DNA of 64,000 nt, from contig OX388346.1 of NCBI GenBank assembly GCA_947579665.1, positions 93,498,615-93,562,614 of the forward strand, written 5' to 3'. The notes under the pieces are model-generated. The model was not told the origin of the DNA, did no database searches, and saw nothing but the letters and a program-made list of their open reading frames with translations. The position numbers were made by a program, and so were the translations under genes. Source of the DNA: Sympetrum striolatum. Lineage: Eukaryota; Arthropoda; Insecta; Odonata; Libellulidae. Within the stretch, counting starts at the first letter, position 1, and the number at the start of each line of letters is the position of its first letter. Shown piece by piece: positions 32,345 through 46,009 of this stretch.

Positions 32345-33574
32345 TACGAGTAAAATGTAGCTTGCATACTGCAAGCAGATCGACAACACTAATTTCATGT
32401 CGGCATCATATCGGAACGGCCCTCAAAAGATAAAAGCGGGATTGAAAATATTCTTAAAATTTGCTGCAATTTAATCGTCTGGCATCGAACCTACGCCTTC
32501 TTGGTAAACCTACTATGCAGCACAACAGAAAAATAACATCTCTTACTATGTGTGAAAATTCAAGCAGAAATATTGGCTCCAACCGCCTCAAACGACGTTC
32601 TACTTTTCAATAATGTAAATGGCTATCTGGATTCGAACCAAGGACGATCTAGGAAATCTAAAACATGTTTTTCAAATGGATCCATGCTCTCTATCTATAT
32701 GCCTAATTTCATGTTTTAATATTATTGGGAAGGGGTTTAAATTAATTCTTAAATATCGGATATTTTACTGATTGTAGAGACGCCTGGTGTCTAACCCAGG
32801 AAATATGTGTAGCTGTGAATGCACAGTATGATTTATTACGACTTCATCTTGTTATATACAAAGTTGAAAGGCGATATCATGCCGGGAAGTGCCTAAAACC
32901 TAATTCTGTTATCTCCATAAAAATTGCATTGAGGAATGTAAATGGCTCTCTGGGATCGAACCAAGGACCATCAGCGAATATGTAAAATTTGATTACGAAA
33001 TATATTTATGATCTCCAACTCCATGCCGAATTTCAAGTTTCCATGCCATCGGCAAAGGGTCGAAAAAAAATCTTAAAAATCGTCACAATGCATTTTAAAC
33101 GGCCGATTTTTGCCTTGACCTAGCATCGAACCCAGGTTAATTTTCGTAAAACTCATTTATGTTTTCGATAGATCATGACCATATATAAAGGCTCCTAGAT
33201 TTTCGATTCTCTACCTATCCGGAAAGTATTTTTTGAAAATTCCCGAAAATTTAAGCAATGCATTTAAACGGAAAAAATCGGGACTTTGGGGCCCTCTGGA
33301 ATCGAACCCATGAAACTGAGGATCGAAATCACAATTTTTCTGGCGGTTAATTTTTATGGCCAATACGCAGTAAAAATTTGAACTCAATCACATTTGTGGT
33401 TTTGGCTGTGAATTTGTATCCTATCTATCTATATACCTATCTATATACCTATCTATATACCTATCTATATATATGAATGAATCCGGAGAAGCATCTATAT
33501 ATAATAGATATATATAGACGCTTCTCCGGATATCTATTATATATAGACGCTTCTCCGGATATACCTATAAGTTA
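32345..33574 (+). mobile_element. Multimer unit 3 with stacked end modules
   Basis: More diverged core. Its far end (33470-33574) holds three copies of the CCGGAGAAGC module, one forward and two inverted, before unit 4. Confidence 0.88.
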
Positions 33575-34714
33575 TACGACTAAAATGTAGCTTGCATACT
33601 GCAAGCAGATCGACAACACTAATTTTATATCGGCATCATATCGGGTCGGTCCTTAATAGAAAAAAAAAGGATTGAAATATTTCTTCAAATTCGCTGAAAT
33701 TTCATCGTCTGGCAATGAACCCGGGTCTCTCTGGTGAACTTACTATGCAGCACAATAGAAGATCACCGATTCTAACTATGTGTGAAAATTTAAGCAGAAA
33801 TATTTGGCTACAACTGCCTCAAAAGACGTTTTAATTTTCACGAATGTAAATGGCTCTCTGGATTCGAACCAAGGACGATCTTGGAAATCTAAAACATGTT
33901 TCTAAAAGTTATTTATGATCTCTATCTATATGCCAAATTTCAAGTTTCTATATTGTTGGGAAAGGTTTGAAAATAATTCCTGAAAATCGGATCAATTTCT
34001 GAATGCAGAGACACCTGGTGTCGAAGCCAGGAAATACTGTAAGCTGTGAATGCAAAGTTTGATTTGTAAGGACTGGCTTTTCTATCATGCAAAGTTTGAT
34101 GTAGATAGCATGCCGGGAAGTACCTTAATTTTGTTTCCGTTATCTCCGTAAGAAATGCATTGAGAAGTGCAAATGGCCCTCTGGGATCGAACCAAGGACC
34201 ATCAGCGAACATCTAAAATTTGATTATGATATATATTCATGATATCTATCGACGTGGCGAGTTTCAAGTATCCATGTTATTGGGAAAGGATCCAAAAAAA
34301 ATCTTAAAAATCGCCGCAATGCATTTTAAACGGCCGATTTTTGCACCGACCTAGCATCGAACCATGGACAAAATTCGAAGATGTCTTTTTGATTTTCGTT
34401 GGATATGCACGGCTTCTAGCGGTCCCTCGAATTTCAATTCTCTCCTTCACCGGAAAGGGCCTCAAAAAAATTTTGGAAAATCCCCGCCATGTATTCTTAT
34501 GGGGAAAATCGCGACTTTGGGGCCTTCTGGAATCGAACCCATGGCACCGAGGTTCAAAATCACATTTTTTCTGGCGGTTACACGTTATGGCCAAAACGTC
34601 GTAAAAATTTCAAGTCAATCACGCTTGTGGTTTAGGCTGTGAATTAGTATCCTATCTATCTATCTATATAGGTATATACATGAATGAATCCGGAGAAGCA
34701 TCTATATATAATAG
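33575..34714 (+). mobile_element. Multimer unit 4
   Basis: Near-identical sister of units 2 and 9. Ends ...CATCTATATATAATAGATA and meets the inverted unit 5 tail to tail. Confidence 0.9.
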
Positions 34715-35708
34715 ATATAGGGGATCAAAAGTCTAACCATGTTCCACAAGTGCCACCTACTTGAAAATTTTACCATGTTATGGCCATGACGTGTAACCTC
34801 CAGAAAAAATCTGACATAAAACCTCGGTGTCATGGGTTCGATTCCAGAAGGCCCCAAAGTCGCGATTTTGTCCATAAGAATACATGGAGGGGATTTTCGA
34901 AAATTTTTTTGAGGCACTTTCCGGAAAAGGAGAGATTTGAAATTCAAGGGACCGCTAGATGCCATGCATATCTAAAGGAAACCATAAAGACATCTACGAA
35001 TATTTTCCTTGGTTCGATGCTAGGTCGGGGCAAAAATCGGCCGTTTAAAATGCATTGTGGCAATTTTAAAGATTTTTTTTGGACCTTTTTCCGATAGCAT
35101 AGAAACTTAAAATTCGGTATGAGGTTAGATACTATAAAAATATATCATAATCGAATTTTACATATTCGCTGAGGGTCCTTGGTTCGATCCCAGAGGGACA
35201 TTTAAATTCCTCAATGCATTTCTTACGGAGATAACGGAAACAAATTTTAGGTACTTCCCGGCACGATATCGACTTCAAACTTTGCGTATAGAAAGATCAA
35301 GTCCAAACAAATCAAACAGTGCATTCACAGCTATCAATGTGTCCTGGGTTCGACACCAGGTGTCTCTGCAATCAGAAGTTGATCCGATTTTTAGGAATTA
35401 TTTTGAAAACTTTGCAAATGATATAGAAACTTGAAATTCGGCATATAGATAGAGATCATAAATAACTTTCAGAATCATTTTTTAGATGTCCAAGATCGTC
35501 CTTGGTTCGAATCCAGAGAGCCATTTACATTCGTGAAAATTAGAACGTCTTTTGAGGCAGTTGTAGCCCATATTTCTGCTTGAATTTTCACACATAGTTA
35601 GAGATGGTGATGTTCTATTGTGCTGCATAGTAAGTTTACAGTAAAGACCCGGGTTCGATGCCAGACGATGGAATTTCAGCGAATTTTAAGAAAAATTTCA
35701 ATCCATTT
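34715..35708 (-). mobile_element. Multimer unit 5, left part (interrupted)
   Basis: Begins GGGGATCAAAAGTCTAACC and runs through all six boxes to TTTCAATCCATTTT, where element X is inserted. Its missing hairpin end is at 37886-37992. Confidence 0.88.
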
Positions 35709-36639
35709 TTACTTTCTCCATATACGAAGTATAGAGAAAGTATTGTTTTCATGAAAACATTCGACTTCGAGATTTCAACGGAAATACATAATTTGGGGTC
35801 CATAGAACACGTTTTGACTATTTTCGGAATGATGTCTGTGTGTATGTGTGTGTGTGTGTGTGTGTGTGTATCTGTATGTGTGTGTGTGTTTGTGGGCGCT
35901 CTAACATGAAAACTATTGGTCGTATCAATACTAAACTTCGTATAAAGTACTGTGGTGTTTGTTGTCAGAGTTGATTAGTTTTTGGAGTAAATCGGCTGAC
36001 CGGAAGTCGAGCTATATTCATTAAAGCTCATTTCCGGTTTTCAAAATATCTCCATAAATATGATATAAACGTGTATTGTATTACTTATAAAAGTTTTAGA
36101 TAATGATATATACTATAACTTTTGTATTTAACATATTTTTGTATCACCGGTTGATTAGGAGTTATTCGTGAAATACCGATAAACCGGAAGTAGCTGTTAT
36201 GTACTTTGTGGGCGCTATAACATAAAAACTATTCATTGTATCTACACCAAATTTCATATGTAGTACTTTGGTTAGTTTTTTTAGAGTTGATTAGTTTTTG
36301 GAGTAAATCAGTTAACCGGAAGTTGAGCTTTATTCTTCAAAGCTCATTTCCGGTTTTCAAAATATCTCCATAAATATGATATTTAGGTATATACTATTAT
36401 TTGTAAAAGTTTTAGAATATAATATTTACTATAATTTTTGGTTGAAACGTAATTTTATATCACTGATTGTGTAAGAGTTATTCATGAAATGCTGATAAAC
36501 CGGAAGTTGCTGATTATGTACTTTGTGGGCGCTCTGGGCTCTATGGGTGAAAGGCCAATTTCATCGTTTTTCATCGATCATGTCCCGTAAAACATTATTT
36601 AGAATGTTTTTGGCGTCAAAGATAATATATATATATATA
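35709..36639. mobile_element. Element X, left part, with ~316-bp tandem repeat
   Basis: Begins TACTTTCTCCATATACGAAG, with an inverted TATAGAGAAAGT just after. A (TG)n tract lies at 35835-35890. Two ~316-bp tandem repeats start with TGTGGGCGCTNTAACATRAAAA (about 35892 and 36208, third start about 36524), each with ACCGGAAGT and TCATTTCCGGTTTTCAAAAT. Continues at 37782-37885 after unit 6. No coding frame. Class unknown. Confidence 0.65.
35835..35890 (+). repeat. (TG)n microsatellite
   Basis: Imperfect TG run inside element X. Confidence 0.95.
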
Positions 36640-37781
36640 TCTATTATATATAGATGCTTCTCCGGATATACCTATATACACACTCACTCATTCATTCATT
36701 CATAGGGCATCAAAAGTATAAGCATGTTCCACAACTGCCACTGACTTGAAATTTTTACGACATATTGGCCATATCGTGTAACCTCCAGAAAAAATCCGAC
36801 TTTGAACCTCAGTGTCATGGGTTCGATTCCAGAAGGCCCCAAAGTCCCGATTTTCTCCATAAGGATATATGGTGAAGATTTTCGAAAATTATTTTGAAGT
36901 ACTTCTCGGAAAGGTAGAGAAATGAAATTCGAGGGATCGCTAGACGCCGTGGATATCCAACGAAAATAAAAAGGACATCGCCGAACATGGTCCATGGTTC
37001 GATGCTAGCTCGGGGCAAATATCGGCCGTTTAAAATGCATTGCGGCGATTTTGAAGATTTTTTTTGGATCCTTTCCCGATAACATAGATACTTGAAACTC
37101 GGCACGTGGATAGATATCATGAATATGTTTCATAATCAAATCTTACATATTCGCTGATGGTCCTTGGTTCGATCCCAAGGGCTATTTACAATTCTCAATG
37201 CATTTCTTACGGAGATAACGGAAACAAAATTTAGGCACTTCCCGGCACGCTATCGACTTCAAACTTTGCATGTTAGTAGAAGATGTCCTTAGAAATCAAA
37301 CTGGGCACTCACGGCAATCAATGTGTCATGGGTTCGACACCAGGTGTCTCTGCAATCAGAAGTTGATCCGATTTTTAGAAATTATTTTGAAACCTTTCCC
37401 AATAATATAGAAACTTGAAATTCGGCATATAGATAGAGATCCTAAATAACTTTCAGAAACATGTTTTAGATTTCCAAGATCGTCCTTGGTTCGAATCCAG
37501 AGAGCCATTTAAATTCGTGAAAATTAGAACGTCTTTTGAGGCAGTTGTAGCCAATATTTCTGCTTGAATTTTCACACATAGTTAGAGATGGTGATTTTCT
37601 AATGTGCTGCATAGTAAGTTCACCAGTAAGACCCGGGTTCGATGCCAGACGATGAAATTTCATCGAATTTTAGGAATATTTTCAATCTTTTTTTTTCTTT
37701 TGTGGACCGTCCCGATATAATGCCGATATGAAATTGGTGTTGTCGATCTGCTTGCAGTATGCAAGCAACATTTTACTCGTA
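36640..37781 (-). mobile_element. Multimer unit 6 (reference copy), inserted in element X
   Basis: Complete from TCTATTATATATAGATGCTT to the hairpin 37750-37766 and tail ending 37781. Spacers (CATT)n and CACACTCACTC follow the left module. Box spacings are 177, 169, 165, 157 and 148 bp. It sits in a TA tract of element X, which shows its true ends. Confidence 0.9.
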
Positions 37782-37885
37782 TATATATATTAATCACTCA
37801 TTTTCCAAGTTTAGGTGGAATATAGAGTTCGAAATTACTGCGGTAGATAAATATTTACATCTTATAAATATGGAGAAAGTCATTT
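37782..37885. mobile_element. Element X, right part
   Basis: Runs from TATATATATTAATCACTCAT to GGAGAAAGTCATTTGCTGGC + CACATCAG. The GGAGAAAGT matches inverted the ACTTTCTCC of the left end, supporting one element split by unit 6. Confidence 0.55.
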
Positions 37886-37992
37886 GCTGGCCACATCAGA
37901 TTTTTTTCTTTTGATGGCCGTCCCGATATGATGCCGACATGAAAATAGTGTTGTCGATCTGCTTGCAGTATGCAAGCAACATTTTACTCGTA
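37886..37992 (-). mobile_element. Multimer unit 5, right end
   Basis: Resumes in the T-tract before CTTTTGATGGCCGTCCCGAT and ends with the hairpin and ATTTTACTCGTA. It has exactly the part that unit 5 lacks at 35708. Confidence 0.8.
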
Positions 37993-39104
37993 GCTATATA
38001 CACACTCACTCATTCATTCATTCATAGGGCATCAAAAGTCTAACCATGTTCCACAAGTGCCACTGACTTGAAATTTTTACGACATATTGGCCATATCGTG
38101 TAACCTCCAGAAAAAATCCGACTTTGAACCTCAGTGTCATGGGTTCGATTCCAGAAGTCCCCAAAGTCCCGATTTTCTCCATAAGGATATATGGTGAAGA
38201 TTTTCGAAAATTTTTTTGAGGCACTTCTCGGAAAGGTAGAGAGTTGAAATTTGAGGGATCGCTAGATGCCGTGGATATCCAACGAAAATAAGAAAGACAT
38301 CGCCGAACATGGTCCATGGTTCGATGCTAGGTCGGGGCAAAAATCGGCCGTTTAAAATGCATTGCGGCGATTTTGAAGATTTTTTTTGAATCCTTTCCCG
38401 ATAACATAGATACTTGAAACGCGGCACGTGGATAGATATCATGAATAGGTTTCTTAATCAAATTTTATATATTGGCTGATCGGCCTTGGTTCGATCCCAG
38501 AGGGCCATTTGCATTTCTCAATGCATTTCTTACGGAGATAACGGAAACAAAATTTAGGCACTTCCCGGCATGGTATCGACTTTAAACTTTGCATGTTAGT
38601 AGAGCAAATCCTTAGAAATCAAACTGGGCATTCACGGCTATCAATGTGTCCTGGGTTCGACACCAGGTGTCTCTGCAATCAGAAGTTGATCCGATATTTA
38701 GGAATTATTTTGAAACCTTTCCCAATAATATAGAAACTTAAATTTCGGCATATAGATAAAGATTATAAATAACTTTAAGAAACATGTTTTAGATTTCCAA
38801 GATCGTCCTTGGTTCGAATCCAGAGAGCACTTTACATTCGTGTAAATTAGAACGTCTTTTGAGGCAGTTGTAGCTAATATTTCTGCTTGAATTTTCACAC
38901 ATAGTTAGAGATGGTGATTTTCTAATGTGCTGCATAGTAAATTCACCAGTAAGACCCGGGTTCGATGCCAGACGATGAAATTTCATGGAATTTTAGGAAT
39001 ATTTTCAATCTCTTTTTTTCTTTTGTGGACCGTCTCGATATAATGCCGATATGGAATTAGTGTTGTCGATCTGCTTGCAGTATGCAAGCAACATTTAACT
39101 CGTA
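37993..39104 (-). mobile_element. Multimer unit 7
   Basis: Directly abuts the end of unit 5 and lacks the CCGGAGAAGC module. Otherwise a close sister of unit 6, including the CACACTCACTC/(CATT)n spacer. Confidence 0.88.
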
Positions 39105-39153
39105 TAATAGATATAGATGCTTCTCCGGATTCATTCATGTATCCATATATATA
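39105..39153. repeat. Solo end module
   Basis: TAATAGATATAGATGCTTCT + CCGGATTCATTCATG without a core, between unit 7 and the divergent unit 8. Confidence 0.75.
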
Positions 39154-40293
39154 TACGAGTAAAATGTAGCTTGCATACTGCAAGCAGATCGGCAATACTA
39201 ATTTCATATCGGTATCATATCGGGACGGTCCTCAAAAGAAAAAAAAGGATAGAAATTTTTCTTAAAATTTGCTGACATTCCATGTCTGGCATCGAACTCG
39301 GGCCTTTACTGTGAACTTACTATGCAGCACAATAGAAGATCACCATCTCTAACTCTGTGTGAAAATTCAAGCAGGAATATTGGCTACAACTGCCATAAAT
39401 ACGTTCTAATTTTTACGAAAGTAAATGGTTCTCTGGATTCGAACCAAGGACTATCCTGGAAATCTAAAACGTGTTTCTTAAAGTTATTTATAATCTTTAT
39501 CTATATGCCGAAATTTAAGTTTCTATATTATTGGGAAAGGTTTCAAAATAATTCCTAAATATCGGATCAACTTCTGATTGCAGAGACACCTGGTGTCGAA
39601 CCCAGGAAATATTGTAAGTTGTGAATGCACAGTTTGATTTGTAAGTACATGATGTTATTTTATGCAAAGTTTGAAGTCGATATCGTTCCAGGAAGTACCT
39701 AAAATTTGTTTCCTTTACCTCCGTAAGAAATGCATTGAGGAATGTAAATGGCCCTCTGGGATCGAACCAAGGACCATCAGCGAATTTATAAAATTTGATT
39801 ATTAAATATATTTATGATATCTAAACCCATGCCAAATTTCAAGTTTCCATGCCATCGGGAAAGGGTCCAAAAAAAAACTTAAAAATCGCCACAATGCATT
39901 TTAAACGGCCGATTTTTGCCTCGACCTAGCATCGAACCAAGGATATTTTCAGTAAAACTCATTTATGTTTTCGATAGATCATGACCATACATATCGGCTC
40001 CTTGAGTTTTAAGTCCCTACCTATCCGGCAAGTTTTTTTTTTTAATTCCCGAAAATCAAAGCAATGCATTTAAACGGGAAAAATCGGGACTTTGGGGCCC
40101 TCTGGAATCGAACCCATGACACTGAGGTTCAAAATCGCAATTTTTCTGGCGGTTACACGTTATGGCCAATATGTTGTAAAAATTTCAAGTCAATGACGCT
40201 TGTGGTTTAGGCTGTGAATTTGTATCCTCTCTATATATATATATATATATATGATATATGAATGAATCCGGAGAAGCATCTATATATAATAGA
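39154..40293 (+). mobile_element. Multimer unit 8
   Basis: Divergent from unit 7 (hairpin ends face each other). Ends ...ATATATAATAGA exactly where unit 9 begins TACGAG. Confidence 0.9.
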
Positions 40294-41396
40294 TACGAGT
40301 AAAATGTAGCTTGCATACTGCAAGCAGATCGACAACACTAATTTTATATCGGCATCATATCGGGTCGGTCCTTAATAGAAAAAAAAAGGATTGAAATATT
40401 TCTTCAAATTCGCTGAAATTTCATCGTCTGGCAATGAACCCGGGTCTCTCTGGTGAATTTACTATGCAGCACAATAGAAGATCACCGATTCTAACTATGT
40501 GTGAAAATTCAAGCAGAAATATTTGGCTACAACTGCCTCAAAAGACGTTTTAATTTTCACGAATGTAAATGGCTCTCTGGATTCGAACCAAGGACGATCT
40601 TGGAAATCTAAAATATGTTTCTAAAAGTTATTTATGATCTCTATCAATATGCCAAATTTCAAGTTTCTATATTGTTGGGAAAGGTTTGAAAATAATTCCT
40701 AAAAATCGGATCAATTTCTGAATGCAGAGACACCTGGTGTCGAAGCCAGGAGATACTGTAAGCTGTGAATGAAAAGTTTGATTCGTAACGACTGGCTTAT
40801 CTATCATGCAAAGTTTGATGTCGATAGCATGCCGGGAAGTACCTTAATTTTGTTTCCGTTATCTCCGTAAGAAATGCATTGAGAAGTGCAAATGGCCCTC
40901 TGGGATCGAACCAAGGACCATCAGCGAACATCTAAAAATTGATTATGATATATATTCATGATATCTATCGACGTGCCGAGTTTCAAGTATCCATGTTATC
41001 GGGAAAGGATCCAAAAAAATCTTAAAAATCGCCGCAATGCATTTTAAACGGCCGATTTTTGCACCGACCTAGCATCGAACCATGGACAAAATTCGAAGAT
41101 GTCTTTTTGATTTTCGTTGGATATGCACGGCTTCTAGCGGTCCCTCGAATTTCAATTCTTTCCTTTTCCGGAAAGGGCCTCAAAAAAATTTTGGAAAATC
41201 CCCGCCATGTATTCTTATGGGGAAAATCGCGACTTTGGGGCCTTCTGGAATCGAACCCATGGCACCGAGGTTCAAAATCACATTTTTTCTGGCGGTTACA
41301 CGTTATGGCCAATACGTCGTAAAAATTTCAAGTCAATCACGCTTGTGGTTTAGGCTGTGAATTAGTATCCTATCTATCTATCTATCTATATAGGTA
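40294..41396 (+). mobile_element. Multimer unit 9
   Basis: Near-identical to units 2 and 4, but its far end stops at CTATATAGGTA without a CCGGAGAAGC module. Confidence 0.9.
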
Positions 41397-42534
41397 TACG
41401 AGTAAAATGTAGCTTGCATACTGCAAGCAGATCGACAACACTAATTTCATAACGGCATTTTATCGGGACGGTCCCGGAAAGGAAAAAAAGGATTGAAAAT
41501 ATTCTTAAAATTCGCTGAAAATTTCATCGTCTGGAATCGAACCAGGGTCTTCTTGCATAACTTACTATGCAGCACCATAGAAGATCACCATTTGTAACTA
41601 TGTTTGAAAATTCAAGTAGAAATATTAACTGCAACTGCCTCAAAAGACGTTCTAATTTCCACGAATGTAAATGGCTCTCTGGATTCGAACCAAGGACGAT
41701 CTTGGAAACTAAAACATGTTTCTTAAAGTTGTTTATGATCTTTATCTATGTGCCGAATTTCAAGTTTCTATATTATTGGAAAATGTTTCAAAATAATTCC
41801 TAAAAATCGCATCTACTGCTGATTACAGAGACACCTGGTGTCGAACCCAGGACAAATTGTAAACTGCGAATGCACATGTTGATTTTTACCAGCTTTATCT
41901 TTTTTTATGCAAAGTTTGAAGTCGATAGCATGCCGGGAAGTACCGAAATTTTGTTTCCGTTGTCGACATTAGAAATGCATTGAAAAGTGCCAATAGCTCT
42001 CTGGGATCGAACCAAGGACCATAAGCAAACATGTGTAATATTATTATGAAATATATTAATGATATCTATCTACGTGCCGAGTTTCAAGTATCCATGTTAT
42101 TGGGAAAGGATCCAAAAAAATCTTCAAATTCGCCGCAATACATTTTAAACGGCCGATTTTTGCATCGTCCTAGCATCGAACCCAGGATATTTTCCATTAA
42201 AGTTATTTATGTTTTCGATAGATCATGACCATATATATAGGCTCCAGGAGTTTTGATTCTCTACCTATCCGGGAAGTATTTTTTAATAATTCCCGAAAAT
42301 CAAAGCAGTGCATTTAAACGGGAAAAATTGGGACTTTGGGGCCCTCTGGAATCGAACCCATGAAACTGAGGTTCAAAATCGCATTTTTTCTGCAGGTTTC
42401 ACGTTAGGGCCAATACGTCGTAAAAATTTCAAGTCAATCACGCTTGTGGTTTTGGCTGTGAATTAGTATCCTATCTGGGTATCTGGGTATCTGGGTATAT
42501 ATATGAATGAATCCGGAGAAGCATCTATCTATTA
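41397..42534 (+). mobile_element. Multimer unit 10
   Basis: Complete unit whose microsatellite is (ATCTGGGT)n at 42472-42500 instead of (TATC)n. Confidence 0.88.
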
Positions 42535-43670
42535 TACGAGTAAAATGTTGCTTGCATACTGCAAGCAGATCGGCAACACTATTTTCATGACGGCATCATA
42601 TCCGGACGGCCATCAAAAGAAAAAAAGAAAATAATTATTCTTAAAATTTGCCTAAATTCCATTATCTGGCATCGAACCCGGGTCTTTACTGTGAACTTAC
42701 TATGCAGCACAATAGAACATCACCATCTCTAACGATGTGTGAAAATTCAAGCAGAAATATGGGCTACAACTGCCTCAAAAGACGTTCTAATTTTCACGAA
42801 TTTAAATGGCTCTCTGGATTCGAACCAAGGACGATCTGGGAATTCTAAAAAATGTTTCTGAAAGTTATTTATGATCTCTATCTATATACCGAATTTCAAG
42901 TTTCTATATAATTGGGAAATGGTTCCAAAAAATTCTTAAAAATCGGATCATTTACTGATTGTAGAGACGCCTGGTGGTAAAACCAGGAAACATTGGTAGC
43001 TGTGAATTCACAGTTTGATAAGTAATGACTTGATCTTATCTTATGCAAAGTTTCAAGTAGATATAATATCGGGAAGCACCTAAAATGTGTTTCCGTAATC
43101 TCCATAAGAAATGCATTTAGGAATGTAAATGGCCCTCTGGGATCGAACCAAGGACCATAGGGGAATATGTAAAATTTGATTATGAAATATAATTATGATA
43201 TCTAACGCCATGCCGAATTTCAAGTTTCTATGCCATCGGAAAAGGGTTCAAAAAAAAACTTAAAAATCGCCGCAATGCATTTTAAACGGCCGACTTTTGC
43301 CCCGTCCTAGCATCGAACCTAGGATAATATTCGTAGATATCTTTATGGTTTTCTTTTGATATGGGGGGCATCTAGCGATCCCTCGAGTTTCAACTCTCTC
43401 CTTTTCCGGGAAGTGCCTCAAATAAATTTTCGAAAATCCCCGCCATGTAATCTTATGGGGAAAATCGCGAATTTGGGGCCTTCTGGAATCGAACCCATGA
43501 TACCGAGGATCAAAGTCGCTTTTTTCCTGGGGGTTTCACGTTATGGCCAATACGTGGTAAAAATTTCGAGTCAATGACGCCAGTAGTTTAGCCTGTGAAT
43601 TAGTATCCTATCTGGGTATCTGGGTATCTGGGTATATCATGAATGAATCCGGAGAAGCATCTATCTATTA
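42535..43670 (+). mobile_element. Multimer unit 11, one damaged box
   Basis: Box b4 near 42972 has become CCTGGTGGTAAAACCAGG, losing the TCGA core but keeping the flanking CCTGG/CCAGG arms. Microsatellite (ATCTGGGT)n at 43611-43637. Confidence 0.88.
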
Positions 43671-44814
43671 TACGAGTAAAATGTTGCTTGCATACTGCAA
43701 GCAGATCGACAACACTAATTTCTTGTCGGCATCATGTCGGGACGGCCCTCAATAAAAAATAAAAAGGGATTGAAAAAGTTCTTAAAATTCGCTGCAATTT
43801 AATCGTCTGGCATCGAACCTAGGCCTTCATGGTGAACGTAATATGCGGCACAACAGAAAATCACCATCTCTTACTATCTGTGAAAATTCAAGCAGAAATA
43901 TTGGCTCCAACTGCCTCAAACGACGTCCTACTTTTCAATAATGTAAATGGCTCTCTGGATTCGAACCAAGTACGATCTAGGAAATCTAAAATATGTTTTT
44001 GAAATGCATCTACGTTCTCTATCTATATACCTAATTTCATGTTTTAATATTATTGGGAAGGGGTTCAAAAAAATTCCTAAAAATCGGATAATTTACTGAT
44101 TGTAGAGACGCCTGGTGTCGAACCCAGGAAATATTGGTAATTGTGAATGCACAGTTCGATTTATTAGGACTTAATCTTATTTCATACAAAGTTTGAAGTC
44201 GATATCATGCCGGTAAGTACCTATAAACTTTTTCCGTTATCTCCATAAGAAATGCATTGAGGAATGTAAATGGCTCTCTGGGATCAAACCAAGGACCATC
44301 AGCGAACATATAAAATTTGATTATGAAATATATTTATGATCTCCAACTTCATGCCGAATTTCAAGTTTCCATGTCATCTGGAAGGGGTCCAAAAAAAAAT
44401 CTTAAAAATCGCCATTATGTATTTTAAACGGCCGATTTTTGCCTTGACCTAGCATCGAACCCAGGATATTTTCCGTAAAACTCATTTATGTTTTCGATAG
44501 ATCATGACCATATATATCGGCTTCTTGAGTTTTAAGTCCCTACCTATCCGGCAAGTATTTTTTAAAAATTCCCGAAAATCAACGCAATGCTTTTAAATGG
44601 GAAAAATCGGGACTTTGGGGCCCTCTGGAATCGAACCCATGACACTGAGGTTCAAAATCACAATTTTTCTGGCGGTTACACGTTATGGCCAATATGTCGT
44701 AAAATTTTCAAGTCAATGACGCTTGTGGTTTAGGCTGTGAATTTGTATCCTATCTATATAGCTATATATATGAATGAATCCGGAGAAGCATCTATATATA
44801 ATAGATATATAGAC
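43671..44814 (+). mobile_element. Multimer unit 12
   Basis: Complete unit; followed by an inverted end module (AGACGTTTCTCCGGATATAC) at 44815-44839. Confidence 0.88.
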
Positions 44815-44839
44815 GTTTCTCCGGATATACCTATATATA

Positions 44840-45930
44840 TACGAGTAAAATGTTGCTTGCATACTGCAAGCAGATCGACAACACTATTTTCATGTAGTCA
44901 TCATATCGGGACGGCCATCAAAAGAAAATAAATGGATTGAAATTTTTCTTAAAATTCGCTGAAATTCCTTCGTCTGGCATCGAAGCCGGGTCTTTACTGT
45001 GAACTTACTATGCAGCACAATAGAACATCACCATCTCTAACTATGTGTGAAAATTCAAGCAGAAATATTGGCTACAACTGCCTCAAAAGACGCTCTAATG
45101 TTCACGAATGTAAATGGCTCTCGGGACTCGAACCAAGGACGATCTTGAAAATTTAAAAAACGTTTCAGAAAGTTATTAATCATCTCAATTTATATGCCAA
45201 ATTTCAAGTTTCTATAATATTGGGAAAGGTGTCAAAATAATTCCTGAATATCGGATCAACCTCTGATTGCAGAGACACCTGGTGTCGAACCCAGGACACA
45301 TTGATAGCTGTGATTGCATAGTTTGATTTGTCAAGACTTGCTCTTCTATCATGCAAAGTTTGAAGTCGATAGCATACCGAGAAGTACCTAAAATTTGTTT
45401 CCGTTATCTCCGTAAGAAATGCATTGAGGAATTTAAATGTCCTTCTGGGATCGAACCAAGTACCATCAGCGAATATGTAAAATTCGATTATGATATATTT
45501 TTATGGTATCTAACCTCATACCGAATTTCAAGTTTCTATGCCATCGCACAAGGGTCCAAAAAAAATCTTAAAAATCGCCACAATGCATTTTAAACGGCCG
45601 ATTTTTGCCCTGACCTAGCATCGAACCAAGGATAATATTCGTGGATGTCTTTATGGATTCCGTTAGATATGCACGGCATCTAGCGGTCCCTTGAATTTCA
45701 ACTCCCTCCTTTTCCGGGAAGTGTCTCAAAAAATTTTTCGAAAATCCCCGCCATGTATTCTTATGGACAAAATCACGACTTTGGGGCCTTCTGGAATCGA
45801 ACCCATGACACCAAGGTTCAAGGTCGGCTTTTTCCTGGAGGTTACACGTTATGGCCAATATGGCGTAAAAATTTCAAGGCAGTGGCACTTGTGGAACATC
45901 GTTAGAATTTTGATCCCCTATATATAACTT
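44840..45930 (+). mobile_element. Multimer unit 13
   Basis: Ends with the GATCCCCTATATATAACT type of start sequence; box b6 altered to ATCGAAGCC near 44979. Tail to tail with unit 14. Confidence 0.88.
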
Positions 45931-45937
45931 ATATATA

Positions 45938-45977
45938 TCTATTAAATATAGATGCTTCTCCGGATTCATTCAAGGAT

Positions 45978-46009
<32 letters not shown>

